A stretch of 64,000 nt of DNA from Lawsonella clevelandensis (GTDB lineage Bacteria > Actinomycetota > Actinomycetes > Mycobacteriales > Mycobacteriaceae), in NCBI RefSeq assembly GCF_003241315.1, contig NZ_QFOZ01000001.1, positions 124,001 to 188,000 on the forward strand, given 5' to 3'. The notes beneath the pieces are model-generated. The model searched no databases and was not told where the DNA came from. It saw only the letters and a list, made by a program, of their open reading frames with translations. This document shows, piece after piece, positions 24,812-34,826 of the stretch; position 1 is the first letter of the stretch, and every line of letters starts with the position of its first letter. A program made the position numbers and the translations under genes.

Positions 24812-27800
24812 TTACTGCGGTAGCGTAGTCGAAAATACTGTATCCATCAGTAGATTTTGCTCGGCATGGTTAACACTGGAAACACCAGTAGCCGGTGCCG
24901 ACATACTGCGCCGTGAGAAGTGCTCAAAAGGTGGAAGATTCCCAACGACCGTAGGGAGTTTCACCTTGAGGAATGGCCATGCTCCCTGGTTAGACGGTTC
25001 TTCCTGGACCCATACGACTTTCTCGACCTGTGGGTAGCGCGCTACAAGCTCGTAGAGACGTCGGAAGGGCACAGGATAGATTTGCTCCAAACGAGCAATT
25101 GCCAGGTCATAGCGGCTCTCTGCATCGCGGCGGCGAGCCAACTCGTAATACACCTTGCCAGAGCAGAGCACTAAGGTCTTTACCGAGCTAGGGTCATGTA
25201 GCTGTGTGCGGTCGTAGAAATACGGGTCGTCAATAACAGACCGGAATTTGCGCTGCGTAAAATCTTCCAGGGGGCTGGTGGCTGCTTTCATTCGCAACAT
25301 AGACTTCGGCGTCGCCACAATAAGCGGACGAACGATACTAGAAAGAGTATGGCGACGAAGTAGATGGAAATAATTGGCTGGCGTAGAGGGCTGCGCAATT
25401 GTCATATTGGACTCAGCACACAGTTGTAGATAACGCTCAATACGTGCAGAAGAGTGATCCGGTCCCGCCCCTTCTTGCCCATGGGGAAGAAGCATAACGA
25501 GCCCTGAACACTGGTTCCACTTAGCCTCCGCGGAGGAAACGTACTCGTCGACAATAGTTTGTGCACCATTGGCGATGTGCCTCCCAACAGACAAGAGCAT
25601 CGGTGTGGGCCACACTGTATCCGTATTCCACGCCCAGTCCAGCGAACTCGGATAGTGACGAATTATAGATATCAAAGTGCCCGCCGTGAGTTTGGGCAAT
25701 AGCCCGGAGCGGACTATAAATATTGCTATTTTTCCTATCTACGATAATGGCGTGGCGTTGTGTGAACGTACCGCGACAACTATCCTCTCCCGCAATACGA
25801 ATATCGCGTCCCTCCTGGAGTAGTGACCCCCAGGAAAGAAGTTCCGCCATCGCCCAGTCAACCTTGCCTTCGCGCGTCATCCGGTAGCGGGATTCCAGAA
25901 TGGGCTTTACTCGTGGGTGAACAGAGAAGCCTTCGGGGACATTGATGAAGGCATCACCAATCTCTTCCAAACGTTCAGCAGAAATAGCAGTTTGAAGATT
26001 GTAGGGAACACGCTGCTTGGTAGCAACAGAGTGGGAGAGCGGTGCAGATTCCTTCTCCAGTTCTTTAACCTGTTGGAAAACGTTTTCAAGTTCTCCACGG
26101 TAATCCTGCATAGCAGTTTCTGCTTCTTGTGTGGTGATGTCTCCACGCCCAATGAGAGTTTCCAAGTAAGACTGCCGCACGGAGCGTTTATTGTCGATAA
26201 TGTCGTACATGGCAGGCTGCGTCATGGAGGGGTCGTCAGCCTCATTGTGGCCCCGGCGACGGTAGGAAACTAGGTCAATAACAACATCTTTAGCGAAGCG
26301 CTGGTTAAATTCGACTGCAGCGCGAGCAACGCGGACACATGCCTCCGGATCATCTCCATTGACGTGGAAAACAGGAACGCCAAAAGCTTTCGCAATATCA
26401 GTGCAGTATTCGCTAGAGCGTCCCTGCGAAGGAGAAGTCGTGAAACCGATTTGGTTATTCACCACAATATGGACAGTGCCACCCACGTTATAGCCTTCCA
26501 ATAACGCTAAATTGAGAGTTTCGTAGGCTACACCTTGGCCGGAGAAAGCGGCGTCGCCATGCAGCATAAGCGGCATGACGGGATACTCTGTCAGCTGCTC
26601 TGCTTGTTGTTCTGTTTGTCGTTTTTCAGAATCGTCGTGCGAAGTGTGGTCTGTTGTGCGAGCGAGAAGATCCTGCTTGGCTTTGACAATGCCAATAAGA
26701 ACTGGGTCAACGGCCTCCAAGTGGGAAGGATTGGCGGTGAGCGTCACTTTAATGTCGTTATCGCCATACATCTGGTAGTGGATACCTTCGGATCCCAAAT
26801 GGTACTTCACGTCGCCGGAGCCCTGCTGTTCAGTGGAGAGCATATTGCCTTCAAATTCACTGAAGATCTGCTTGTAGGGTTTGCCGACGATATTAGCGAG
26901 GACGTTAAGGCGACCCCGATGTGGCATGCCGATAACAACTTCCTGCACATGATGGTCGGCGGCAACATCAATAATGCGATCCATCATAGGGATGAGGGAT
27001 TCAGAGCCTTCGAGGGAGAAGCGTTTCTGCCCCACATATTTTGTTTGGAGGAAAGACTCAAATGCCTCTGCCGCAATAAGAGTAGTGAGTGTGAGTTTTT
27101 GATCCTTGTTGGAGAGAGGAGCATTCGTATTCTCCACATAGGTACGGATCCATTCACGCTGCTCATTGTCAAGAATATAGGTGTACTCGACAGTCATTTT
27201 TCCGCAATAGGCACTGCGGAGAATTGTCATGACGTCACGCAGTTTCATACGTTCATGCCCGGCTAACCCACCTACTGCAAACTCACGATCGAGGTCCCAT
27301 ATAGTTAGCCCATACGTGGCAATGTTGAGATCGGGATATGTTTGGCGTTTGCGACCAGGTTCGCTGAAATTCAGTGGGTTCGTATCCGCAATTAGGTGAC
27401 CGCGATCGCGGTAGGCCTCAATAAGCTGGAGAACTCGGGCGTCCTTATTAACACTGTGGGAGGTAATATCACGACGCCACCGCCATGGTTCGAAAGGCAG
27501 ATTAAGACTCGTAAAGATCTCGTCGTAGAACTCATCGGACAGCAATAATTTATGAATGGTTCCCAACCATTCGCCAGATTCAGCGCCCTGGATAATGCGG
27601 TGATCATAAGTGGAGGTAACCGTCAGCATCTTGCCGACACCTAATTCAGCGAGACTCGTCTCACTCATTCCTGCATATTCTGCCGGATATTGCAGTGCAC
27701 CAACACCGAGAATACATCCCTGACCAGGTGTGAGGCGGGGGACAGAATGAATAGTACCAATTCCGCCCGGGTTAGTGAGTGATATGGTTACTCCCGCAAA

Positions 27801-28541
27801 ATCAGCTGCAGTAAGTTCACCATTGCGGGCACGTGCCACAATATCTTCATAGGCAGCGACGAACTGTCGAAAGTCCATATTTTCGGTTTCTTTAATGGCA
27901 GCAACAACTAGGGAGCGGCCACCATTTTTCCCGCGTAGATCTACCGCTAAGCCAAGATTGATATGGTCTGGCTGTACACGCGTGAAATGCCCATCTTTTT
28001 CTTCCAGACGGCAGTTCATATTCAGATACGCTTTTATAGCTTGAATCATGGCGTAGCCAATAAGGTGAGTGAAAGAGACCTTCCCGCCGCGCGTTTTCGC
28101 AAGATAACTATTAATGAGAAGACGGTTCTCTATCATCAACTTTGCGGGGATAGACCGCACCGAGGTCGCCATGGGAATATCGCGAGAAGCGTTCATGTTG
28201 CGGGCAATTGCACGAGCCACACCACGGAGCGGGGTCATTTCTTCCGCTTCTAGGGTTGGATACGTGGGACCAGTAGGTTGCTCCACGTTGTACATAGTGG
28301 TGAGGGCATCTTTCGCGGCAGAACGTACCTTTTCTGTGGAAACACGCTCAACATGAACAGGATCTGCGGCAGTCTCCGAATAGTTGTAGTCGGAGAGGAA
28401 GGCTGTGGGGTTGGTGGGGCCACCGGGTTCAGAGATAACTTTTTCTTCTCTTTGTGGAAGGACGTGTGTGGGGGTGGGGATTAACCGGTGATCAGTAAAG
28501 TAGGCGCGCCAAGATTCATCAACACTGTCTGGATCAGGTAC
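24812..28541 (-). pseudogene. kgd: kgd/odhA (2-oxoglutarate dehydrogenase E1o-E2o fusion), disrupted twice
   Basis: This would encode the actinobacterial fused 2-oxoglutarate decarboxylase/dehydrogenase E1 with an N-terminal E2-type succinyltransferase domain. Two lesions are visible. First, near 25575 the reading frame changes: the upstream frame ends shortly after LVCWEA, while the expected continuation ANGAQTIVDEYVSS lies in another frame; compared with the family segment WEAQFGDFANGAQ, 11 bases are missing. Second, conserved N-terminal coding (PDPDSVDESWRAYF) continues in frame upstream of the first ATG (28295) to 28541, where a TAG at 28542-28544 ends it; no ATG, GTG, TTG or CTG occurs in those 82 codons, and the usual leading FGQNEW segment is not found. 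Catalytic motifs otherwise remain: DHRIIQGAESGE (E2), GMPHRGRLNVLA, HGDAAFSGQGV and YRRRGHNEADDP (E1). Sequencing error at both sites is the alternative. Confidence 0.88.
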
Positions 28542-28700
28542 CTAGAAAGTAGAGAGAGTGATTTAAGTTACAGAAAAGCATGTAAGAATAAGTAAATTTT
28601 AACTGCAGCACGCTGTCCGCACGCCATCCCGATTAGGATAATGCTGTACATATGCCCCGCTACGCGACAACCTCACTACCTCGTGGAGAGCACCAACACC

Positions 28701-29399
28701 ATGCGTATGAATAAAGAAGATCGTCGAGCGCACCTTATAAAAGCAGCTATGATCGTTGCTCGGCGAGAAGGTTTCGCACAAGTTACCACCCGTGCCGTAG
28801 CCCAAGAAGCCGACATCTCCCTTGGTGTAGTGCACTACTGTTTTCAAGATAAAGAAGAACTGCTCTACGAAATGGCTGCTCATACCATTAACGAAATTAT
28901 TTCTACCATCACCAACAGCGTGCGCACCACCGTTTCCCGAACAGAGTCAAACAGTATGACAGGGCTCAGTATTACCGGATTAGAAGAAGCGTTATACAGC
29001 GATGCCATTAGAGTCCTCAACGAAACATCCGCCAAAGCCGAAAACTCTCCACTGATATACGAGATCATCTCGTACGCATTCCACAACTCGAATAAACGCT
29101 TTCAAGATCTCATCACCCGCTACTACAATTCCCTCACCCAACTGTTCTGCAATTACCTCGAACTAATAGCGCAACGCACCGCCGTTGTCTGGTCAATGGA
29201 TCTCAACCAGTTAGCATCCGTTATCGTCGACCTTATGCATGGCTATCTCCTCCGGCACCTCAGTCTCCGAACTCCCCAAAAACCCGCTCTAGCAAGTAGC
29301 GCGGATGCCATGAAAGTGGTGGAAGAGTCCCTTACCCTCGTCATACGGACAATTGTCCGTAATGCCGAAAAACGTCCCGTCTCTCTCCCCCTACACTAG
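28701..29399 (+). CDS. TetR-family transcriptional regulator
   Basis: Repressor-type protein of 232 residues. The N-terminal DNA-binding domain is clear: AHLIKAAMIVARREGFAQVT, then the helix-turn-helix ISLGVVHYCFQDKEELLYE. The C-terminal ligand/dimer domain is not assignable. ATG at 28701 is chosen; 28707 is equally possible as no strong ribosome binding site is visible. It is divergent from the broken kgd gene and 5 bases from the following M20 peptidase gene, so it most likely regulates itself and the peptidase-MFS transcript. Ligand unknown. Confidence 0.88.
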   Translation: MRMNKEDRRAHLIKAAMIVARREGFAQVTTRAVAQEADISLGVVHYCFQDKEELLYEMAAHTINEIISTITNSVRTTVSRTESNSMTGLSITGLEEALYSDAIRVLNETSAKAENSPLIYEIISYAFHNSNKRFQDLITRYYNSLTQLFCNYLELIAQRTAVVWSMDLNQLASVIVDLMHGYLLRHLSLRTPQKPALASSADAMKVVEESLTLVIRTIVRNAEKRPVSLPLH

Positions 29400-29404
29400 A
29401 AGGT

Positions 29405-30775
29405 ATGACGATCACTAGCGCACATTCTCTTCCCGCACGAGACTGGAACGACTGGGACACTCTTGGCAGCGAAGCCGTAGCATTCACACAAGAGCTCATC
29501 CGCATCCCCTCCGTTAATACTGGCGACCCCGATATTGGTGACGGGGAAGACCGCTGCATTCACTTCATTGCCGACAAACTCGCTGAAGTAGGAATAAAAG
29601 GGGACTACCTAGCATCCCGCCCGGGACGCGGAAACTATCGCATCATTATCCCCGGAGACGACCCACATGCGCTTCTCCTCCACGGACACGTCGACGTCGT
29701 CCCCGCCAACGCCGACGAATGGGACCACCCCCCATTCAGCGGTGACATTATTGACGGCTGGATCTGGGGACGAGGCGCTGTCGACATGAAAGATTTTGCC
29801 GGCATGATGCTGGCAGTCGCCCGCCACTATGCACTTAGCGGCATGCGACCAGCACGCACTCTCATGATGGTGTGGTTCTCGGACGAAGAACACGACGGAG
29901 TATGGGGATCCCACTGGCTCGTTGACCACCATCCTGAATGGTTCACAGGCGTAACCCAAGCACTCAGCGAAGTGGGAGGCTTCTCCGTCACCCTTCCCGG
30001 CTATCCAGATAAGCGAATCTATCCCCTCGCTGTTGCCGAAAAGGGGGTAGCGTGGGCACGGCTTAGTGCTACAGGTCGCGCCGGGCACGGTTCACGCCCC
30101 TCCGGAACTAATGCAGTATCAGTAATTGCGCGTTCTGTAGCAGCGATCGCCCGCTATCAATTCCCCATTGTCCATACTCCAGCACTGGATGCTTTCTTGG
30201 ACACAATCACCGAAGTAACAGGCCAGCAGTATGACGATGATGACCTCGATACCGCCACTGAAGAGTGGGGATTCTTAGGGCCCGTTGTGCGTGCTAGTTT
30301 GCGTCATACCGCCGCCCCCACACAGCTGCATGCCGGCTATGCAGTGAATGTTATCCCAGCTGAAGCAACAGCAACTATCGACTGCCGTGTTCTCCCCGGG
30401 CATGAAGAAGAGTTTTTCCACACTGTTGACACGCTGCTGCGTACTGAATTGGGGGAAGACTATGAAGCACTCACCATTGAGTGGGAGCAACCCAATGCCG
30501 TATCCAGTGACCCCCATGCACCCTTTGTGGATACTGTGCGGGCATCTCTTGCTACGACTGACCCCGCTGGGGTAGTGGCACCCTACCTCCTACCAGCTGG
30601 AACAGATAATAAGTTCCTGCAGCATCTAGGTATTGAATGTTTCGGCTTCGTGCCCCTGCAACTTCCCAGCGACTATGACGGTTTTGGCCATTTCCATGCA
30701 AAAAACGAACGAGTCCCCGCCAGTGCCGTCCATGGCGGTGCCCGCGTACTAGCCCATCTCACTCAGCATGCATAA
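29405..30775 (+). CDS. M20-family metallopeptidase/deacylase
   Basis: Zinc hydrolase of 456 residues of the M20/ArgE/DapE/ACY1 group. Motifs: LLHGHVDVVPA (His ligand), GRGAVDMKDFAGMM (bridging Asp), WFSDEEHDG (catalytic Glu and Glu ligand), and a C-terminal FGHFHAKNERVP (His ligand), with a dimerisation insert between. Family members cleave dipeptides or remove N-acyl groups; the substrate cannot be read from sequence. It is distinct from dapE in the same window. It lies between a TetR regulator and an MFS exporter that it overlaps by 8 bases, so the three genes form one unit. Confidence 0.87.
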   Translation: MTITSAHSLPARDWNDWDTLGSEAVAFTQELIRIPSVNTGDPDIGDGEDRCIHFIADKLAEVGIKGDYLASRPGRGNYRIIIPGDDPHALLLHGHVDVVPANADEWDHPPFSGDIIDGWIWGRGAVDMKDFAGMMLAVARHYALSGMRPARTLMMVWFSDEEHDGVWGSHWLVDHHPEWFTGVTQALSEVGGFSVTLPGYPDKRIYPLAVAEKGVAWARLSATGRAGHGSRPSGTNAVSVIARSVAAIARYQFPIVHTPALDAFLDTITEVTGQQYDDDDLDTATEEWGFLGPVVRASLRHTAAPTQLHAGYAVNVIPAEATATIDCRVLPGHEEEFFHTVDTLLRTELGEDYEALTIEWEQPNAVSSDPHAPFVDTVRASLATTDPAGVVAPYLLPAGTDNKFLQHLGIECFGFVPLQLPSDYDGFGHFHAKNERVPASAVHGGARVLAHLTQHA

Positions 30776-32096
30776 ACAGAAGAGACAAGAGACGCGGGAG
30801 ACTCCACATACGCGATCTCGGGAAGCTCTCCCACAGGGAGTCTGGGTCCTCGTAGGGGCAGCATTTCTCATAGCCATTGGCTATGGGCTTATTACGCCAG
30901 TGCTACCACAGTATGCGCACAGTTTTGGTGTGAGTGTTATGGCGGCATCCGCCATTGTTAGTGTGTTTGGCTTTATGCGATTGGTCTTTGCACCAGCGTC
31001 CGGCAAACTTATTAATGCATTAGGCGCGCGTCCCATGTACATCACTGGTCTTTTTATCGTGGCCGCGTCCACATTGGCAACGACTTTTGCTCACGGTTAC
31101 TGGGAACTTATTGTCTACCGTGGTGCAGGTGGCATTGGATCCACACTGTTCACTGTTTCCGCCACCGCCATGATTGTTCGCATGGTTCCCGCACACATGC
31201 GGGGACGCGCCACCTCGGCATACGGTGGTGCCTTTCTCATCGGTAATATTGCTGGCCCCGTGGTGGGTGGCATGTTGGGGCACGTGGATATTCGTCTGCC
31301 TTTCTATGTCTATACAGTGGCGCTATTGTTGGCGATCATTGTTGTGTGGCAGATGCTTCCCGCTGGGCGTATCCCGCAGGCTGCTGATAATACGGACAAT
31401 GCCAAAGAAGATAAAAAGAACTGTGAAGAGTCCTCATCACCACAGCACACAACATCTTCTACTACAGTGTGTACTCCTGAGCTGAAGCTACGAGACGTCA
31501 AGCGGGATAGCGCCTACTGGGCCTGCCTAGCGACAAACTTTTCTAACGGGTGGGGAAACTTCGGTGTCCGCGTAGCACTCTTACCGCTTTTCGTTTCCTC
31601 TCTTCTTCATACAAATGGGGCAGCGCAAGCTGGTATCGCCATGGCTATTTTTGCCATTGGAAACGTTGTGGCGCTCTACACTACACGCCACTGGTCAGAT
31701 CGGTGGGGGAGGCGTCCACTCATTATTGGTGGACTCATTCTCTGCGGAATAATGACGATACTTCTTGGGCAAGGAACAAACATTGGCGTCATCTACGGCC
31801 TTTCCTTTCTCGCCGGTCTCGGTGGGGGCGTGATTAACCCCGCCCAGCAGGCTGCTATTGGGGATGTTGTAGCAGGTTATCGTGCTGGCACAATATTGGC
31901 ATCGGTACAGATGTCCTCAGATCTTGGATCTATTGTGGGAACATTGGCGGCTGGCGCTATTGCGGATGCATTGGGCTATACCTGGGCATTCGGCATTACC
32001 GGCATTGTTTTGACGGTAAGTGCTCTGGCCTGGGTCCCGGCACGTGAAACGCTACCGTCAGTAACAGAAAACTGTACTACCTCTCGCTCCCTTTAG
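30768..32096 (+). CDS. MFS transporter, probable drug/metabolite exporter
   Basis: Membrane protein of 442 residues with 12 predicted helices. The motif-A-like loop SGKLINALGARPMYITG between helices 2 and 3, the helix-4 Arg (YRGAGGIGS) and the repeated loop RHWSDRWGRRPLIIGG in the second half are typical of the drug:H+ antiporter group. The central cytoplasmic loop is unusually polar (KEDKKNCEESSSPQHTTSS). It overlaps the M20 gene by 8 bases. A similar exporter (Tap, Rv1258c) sits in this region in M. tuberculosis as I recall. Substrate unknown. Confidence 0.87.
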   Translation: MHKQKRQETRETPHTRSREALPQGVWVLVGAAFLIAIGYGLITPVLPQYAHSFGVSVMAASAIVSVFGFMRLVFAPASGKLINALGARPMYITGLFIVAASTLATTFAHGYWELIVYRGAGGIGSTLFTVSATAMIVRMVPAHMRGRATSAYGGAFLIGNIAGPVVGGMLGHVDIRLPFYVYTVALLLAIIVVWQMLPAGRIPQAADNTDNAKEDKKNCEESSSPQHTTSSTTVCTPELKLRDVKRDSAYWACLATNFSNGWGNFGVRVALLPLFVSSLLHTNGAAQAGIAMAIFAIGNVVALYTTRHWSDRWGRRPLIIGGLILCGIMTILLGQGTNIGVIYGLSFLAGLGGGVINPAQQAAIGDVVAGYRAGTILASVQMSSDLGSIVGTLAAGAIADALGYTWAFGITGIVLTVSALAWVPARETLPSVTENCTTSRSL

Positions 32097-32131
32097 GTTT
32101 CCGCAGGTAGTAGCAGGTAGTATAGGATCCG

Positions 32132-34012
32132 ATGACTACTGTCGAAACATTTTCTGACTTCGCTCTGCCCGCTCCGATTCTTCAAGCAATCAGTGACCTC
32201 GGTTTCGAGTCCCCCAGCCAAATTCAGGCTGCTACTATCCCTCTCCTCCTTGCCGGAAAAGACGTTGTGGGCATGGCCCAAACCGGTACCGGCAAAACTG
32301 CCGCTTTTGGCCTACCCATGGTGGCGTCAATTGACCCCGAGCTTAAAGCTCCCCAAGCTCTCGTTCTTGCCCCTACCCGTGAACTCGCCCTGCAAGTAGC
32401 GGACGCAGTGTCTACCTTCGCCCGGCACCTGCCCGGTGTGAAAGTTCTCCCCATCTATGGGGGACAGTCCTACGGTGTCCAGATCGCTGGATTAAAACGC
32501 GGGGCACAGATTATTGTGGGCACCCCCGGGCGCATCATTGACCATCTCTCTAAGGGAAAACTCGATCTTTCCGAACTGCGTTATCTTGTGCTCGATGAAG
32601 CTGATGAGATGCTCAAGATGGGGTTTCAGGAGGATGTTGAAGAGATCCTCTCACAGACTCCCGAGACGCGTCAGACCGCGCTTTTCTCCGCGACGATCCC
32701 GCCGGCTATCCGGCGCATTTCGGAGTCATATCTCACCGATCCGCAACAAATTGAGATTGAGACTCCCACCACCACTAACGCCAATATCGAACAACGCTAC
32801 GTGATTGTTAACCAGCGATCCAAGATTGATGCGCTTACTCGTATCCTCGAGGTAGAGACCTTCGAGGCCATGATTCTTTTCGTCCGCACCAAGCAGCAGA
32901 CCGAAGAGATGGCCGATAAGCTACGGGCACGTGGCTACGGTGCCGCCGCCATTAACGGTGATATGGTGCAGGCGCAGCGTGAACGCACCATTAACCAGCT
33001 CAAAGAAGGCGCACTCGATATTCTTATTGCCACCGATGTGGCTGCCCGCGGCCTTGATGTTGACCGTATTAGCTACGTCCTCAACTACGACATGCCGCAT
33101 GACCCCGAGTCTTACGTTCACCGCATTGGGCGTACTGGCCGCGCCGGTAGAACTGGCCAGGCACTGCTTTTCGTCACGCCGCGCGAGCGCCGCATGATTA
33201 AACAAATCGGGCGTGTCACAGGGCAGTCTCTGGAAGAAGTCAAACTTCCCAGCGTGGACGATGTGAACGAAACCCGCGTGCGCCGCTTCAACGAGTCCAT
33301 CACCCACGCTTTAGAAGACGAACACCTGGATCTTTTCCGCGGGTTCGTACAACTTTATGCAGCAGATACCGGCGTCGACATGGTAGATATTGCTGCCGCT
33401 TTAGCAGTACAAACCGTCGATGACACTGAGGATTTCCTCCTTACCGAGGAACTAGAAGTAGAGGACTACCAGGGGCGGCAACGTTCCTTCTCCCATGGTG
33501 GAAAGCGTAAAGAAGGACGGCACCAGTCACGCAGTGGCAAAGATCTCGTGTCCTACCGTATTGCTGTTGGCAAACGCCATAAAGTCACCCCCTCCAGCAT
33601 TGTGGGCGCTATTGCGAATGAGGGCGGTATCAGTAGTGCCGATATTGGCCACATCTCTATCCGGGGTGACCATTCCCTCGTCGACATGCCAGCTGACCTT
33701 CCCCAAGAAGTCTTCGATAATCTCCAGAAGACACGGATTTCTGGGCAGCTTATTCACCTGGAGTTGGATCCGGGCCCGCCCGCCAACCGCCCCGGTGCAC
33801 TAAAGCAGGCAAAACGGGATAAGAAACAGAAGGGCAATTACAAACGCCCCAAGAAGTACTCCCGCAAGCAAAATCATGACCGGAGTGACTGGAAAAATCG
33901 GAATAATCGGAAAGACTGGAATCCCCGATCTACAAAGAGCTACCAGCCAGGTGGTAAAGGGTATTCCAAGAAAAATGATTTTTCCGGGCATAAGCACGGC
34001 AAAAAGCACTAA
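32132..34012 (+). CDS. deaD: DEAD-box RNA helicase DeaD/CsdA
   Basis: ATP-dependent RNA helicase of 626 residues acting in ribosome assembly and mRNA turnover, often cold-induced. Motifs in order: Q-motif GFESPSQIQ, AQTGTGKT, PTRELALQVA, TPGRIIDHL, LDEADEML, SATIPPAI, RGLDVDRI and HRIGRTGRAGR. After the helicase core comes a DbpA-type RNA-binding domain (about 495-570, RIAVGKRHKVTPSSIVGAIA) and a very basic Lys/Arg/Asn-rich tail. The ATG at 32132 has AGGA five bases upstream, 35 bases after the MFS stop. Convergent with the HNH gene, 7 bases apart. Confidence 0.95.
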   Translation: MTTVETFSDFALPAPILQAISDLGFESPSQIQAATIPLLLAGKDVVGMAQTGTGKTAAFGLPMVASIDPELKAPQALVLAPTRELALQVADAVSTFARHLPGVKVLPIYGGQSYGVQIAGLKRGAQIIVGTPGRIIDHLSKGKLDLSELRYLVLDEADEMLKMGFQEDVEEILSQTPETRQTALFSATIPPAIRRISESYLTDPQQIEIETPTTTNANIEQRYVIVNQRSKIDALTRILEVETFEAMILFVRTKQQTEEMADKLRARGYGAAAINGDMVQAQRERTINQLKEGALDILIATDVAARGLDVDRISYVLNYDMPHDPESYVHRIGRTGRAGRTGQALLFVTPRERRMIKQIGRVTGQSLEEVKLPSVDDVNETRVRRFNESITHALEDEHLDLFRGFVQLYAADTGVDMVDIAAALAVQTVDDTEDFLLTEELEVEDYQGRQRSFSHGGKRKEGRHQSRSGKDLVSYRIAVGKRHKVTPSSIVGAIANEGGISSADIGHISIRGDHSLVDMPADLPQEVFDNLQKTRISGQLIHLELDPGPPANRPGALKQAKRDKKQKGNYKRPKKYSRKQNHDRSDWKNRNNRKDWNPRSTKSYQPGGKGYSKKNDFSGHKHGKKH

Positions 34013-34019
34013 GAGTGCA

Positions 34020-34826
34020 CTAGGAACGGTGACATAGTCGGCGCGCTCCGGAAAGCGCATGCCAATCAGCTTCCGTAATAGCAAGCTGATAGTAAATGGC
34101 GACAGTAAGGTAGCGTGCCGCATACCAACACTGAGATCCCTTCCACGGCGGTAGCCATTCACTGGGGGTACTGTCGCCCTTGTCGATATTGACATCGCCA
34201 GACACAACAACCAGATTGCGTTCTATATCGTTGGCAAAACTTGTCCGTTTCCGCTGCGGCCACTGGGCTGCCCCCAAATCCCAAGCGGCTGCCAGTGGGA
34301 ACAAGTGGTCAATATGTTTCTGACGACGCTGTTGGGGAAGAGGCTGCCCAGTATAAGGATCCAGTGGTGAAGAGAGGTTACGCAGCATATCAGAGCGCGT
34401 ATCGACACCATTATGGCTGCCTGGTGCGTCAGAATTATCAGTCCAGGGCTCCCCAAAACTACACGCAGACGTGCCTGTACAGGATCTCTCATAGCCCAGT
34501 ACATGATGTCGCGTAGAAACAACACGAACACGCGCAAGAAGTTTGCTGACATCATCGCGGGAGGGGCTACCCGGCCATTGCTGTCGGGGAGGAATCCACT
34601 GCAAACCCATCATCACCAGCGCAATCACGAGCGGGACAATAACCCATCCCACCCACAGTAGCCACCGGCGTCCGCGTAAACTCCACAAATGAACCGGCTC
34701 AGCAGCTATGTTTTGAGGTGCTGTTCGAGGCGTTGTTTGAGGAGAGGTCTGGAGTGCCGTCTGCGCTGTCGTCTGAGATACTGTGCTGAATGGTGGAGGA
34801 GATAAAGGTGGAGGAGATGAAAGCAT
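34020..34826 (-). CDS. Membrane-anchored HNH (DUF1524-like) nuclease family protein
   Basis: Protein of 268 residues. Residues 1-50 are Pro/Ser/Thr/Gln-rich with repeated TxPxTAPQ-like units; residues 53-78 are a transmembrane helix or uncleaved signal (WLLWVGWVIVPLVIALVMMG). The exterior domain has HIDHLFPLAAAWDLGA, NDIERNLVVVSGDVNIDKG and GSQCWYAARYLTVAIYYQL, the signature of the DUF1524-type HNH family with DH catalytic pair and a structural Cys. Related secreted proteins are common in actinobacteria and are thought to be nucleases, perhaps for DNA uptake, nutrition or competition. No Shine-Dalgarno is seen before the ATG at 34826. Confidence 0.8.
   Translation of the reverse strand: MLSSPPPLSPPPFSTVSQTTAQTALQTSPQTTPRTAPQNIAAEPVHLWSLRGRRWLLWVGWVIVPLVIALVMMGLQWIPPRQQWPGSPSRDDVSKLLARVRVVSTRHHVLGYERSCTGTSACSFGEPWTDNSDAPGSHNGVDTRSDMLRNLSSPLDPYTGQPLPQQRRQKHIDHLFPLAAAWDLGAAQWPQRKRTSFANDIERNLVVVSGDVNIDKGDSTPSEWLPPWKGSQCWYAARYLTVAIYYQLAITEADWHALSGARRLCHRS

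Noticed and set aside
24812..25699. C-terminal kgd frame as a separate gene
   Set aside because: Its only ATG lies inside the region where the upstream frame still encodes conserved E1 sequence; there is no ribosome binding site. It is the 3' part of the broken kgd.
26535..27266. 243-codon plus-strand frame inside kgd
   Set aside because: Antisense to the conserved E1 domain; composition and lack of motifs mark it as a shadow frame.
32103..32122. Direct repeat AGGTAGT-AGC-AGGTAGT before deaD
   Set aside because: Only seven bases and partly overlapping the end of the MFS gene; too short to call a regulatory site.
33970..33985. AAAAATGATTTTT palindrome as terminator of deaD
   Set aside because: It lies inside the coding end of deaD and is pure A/T, giving no stable stem.
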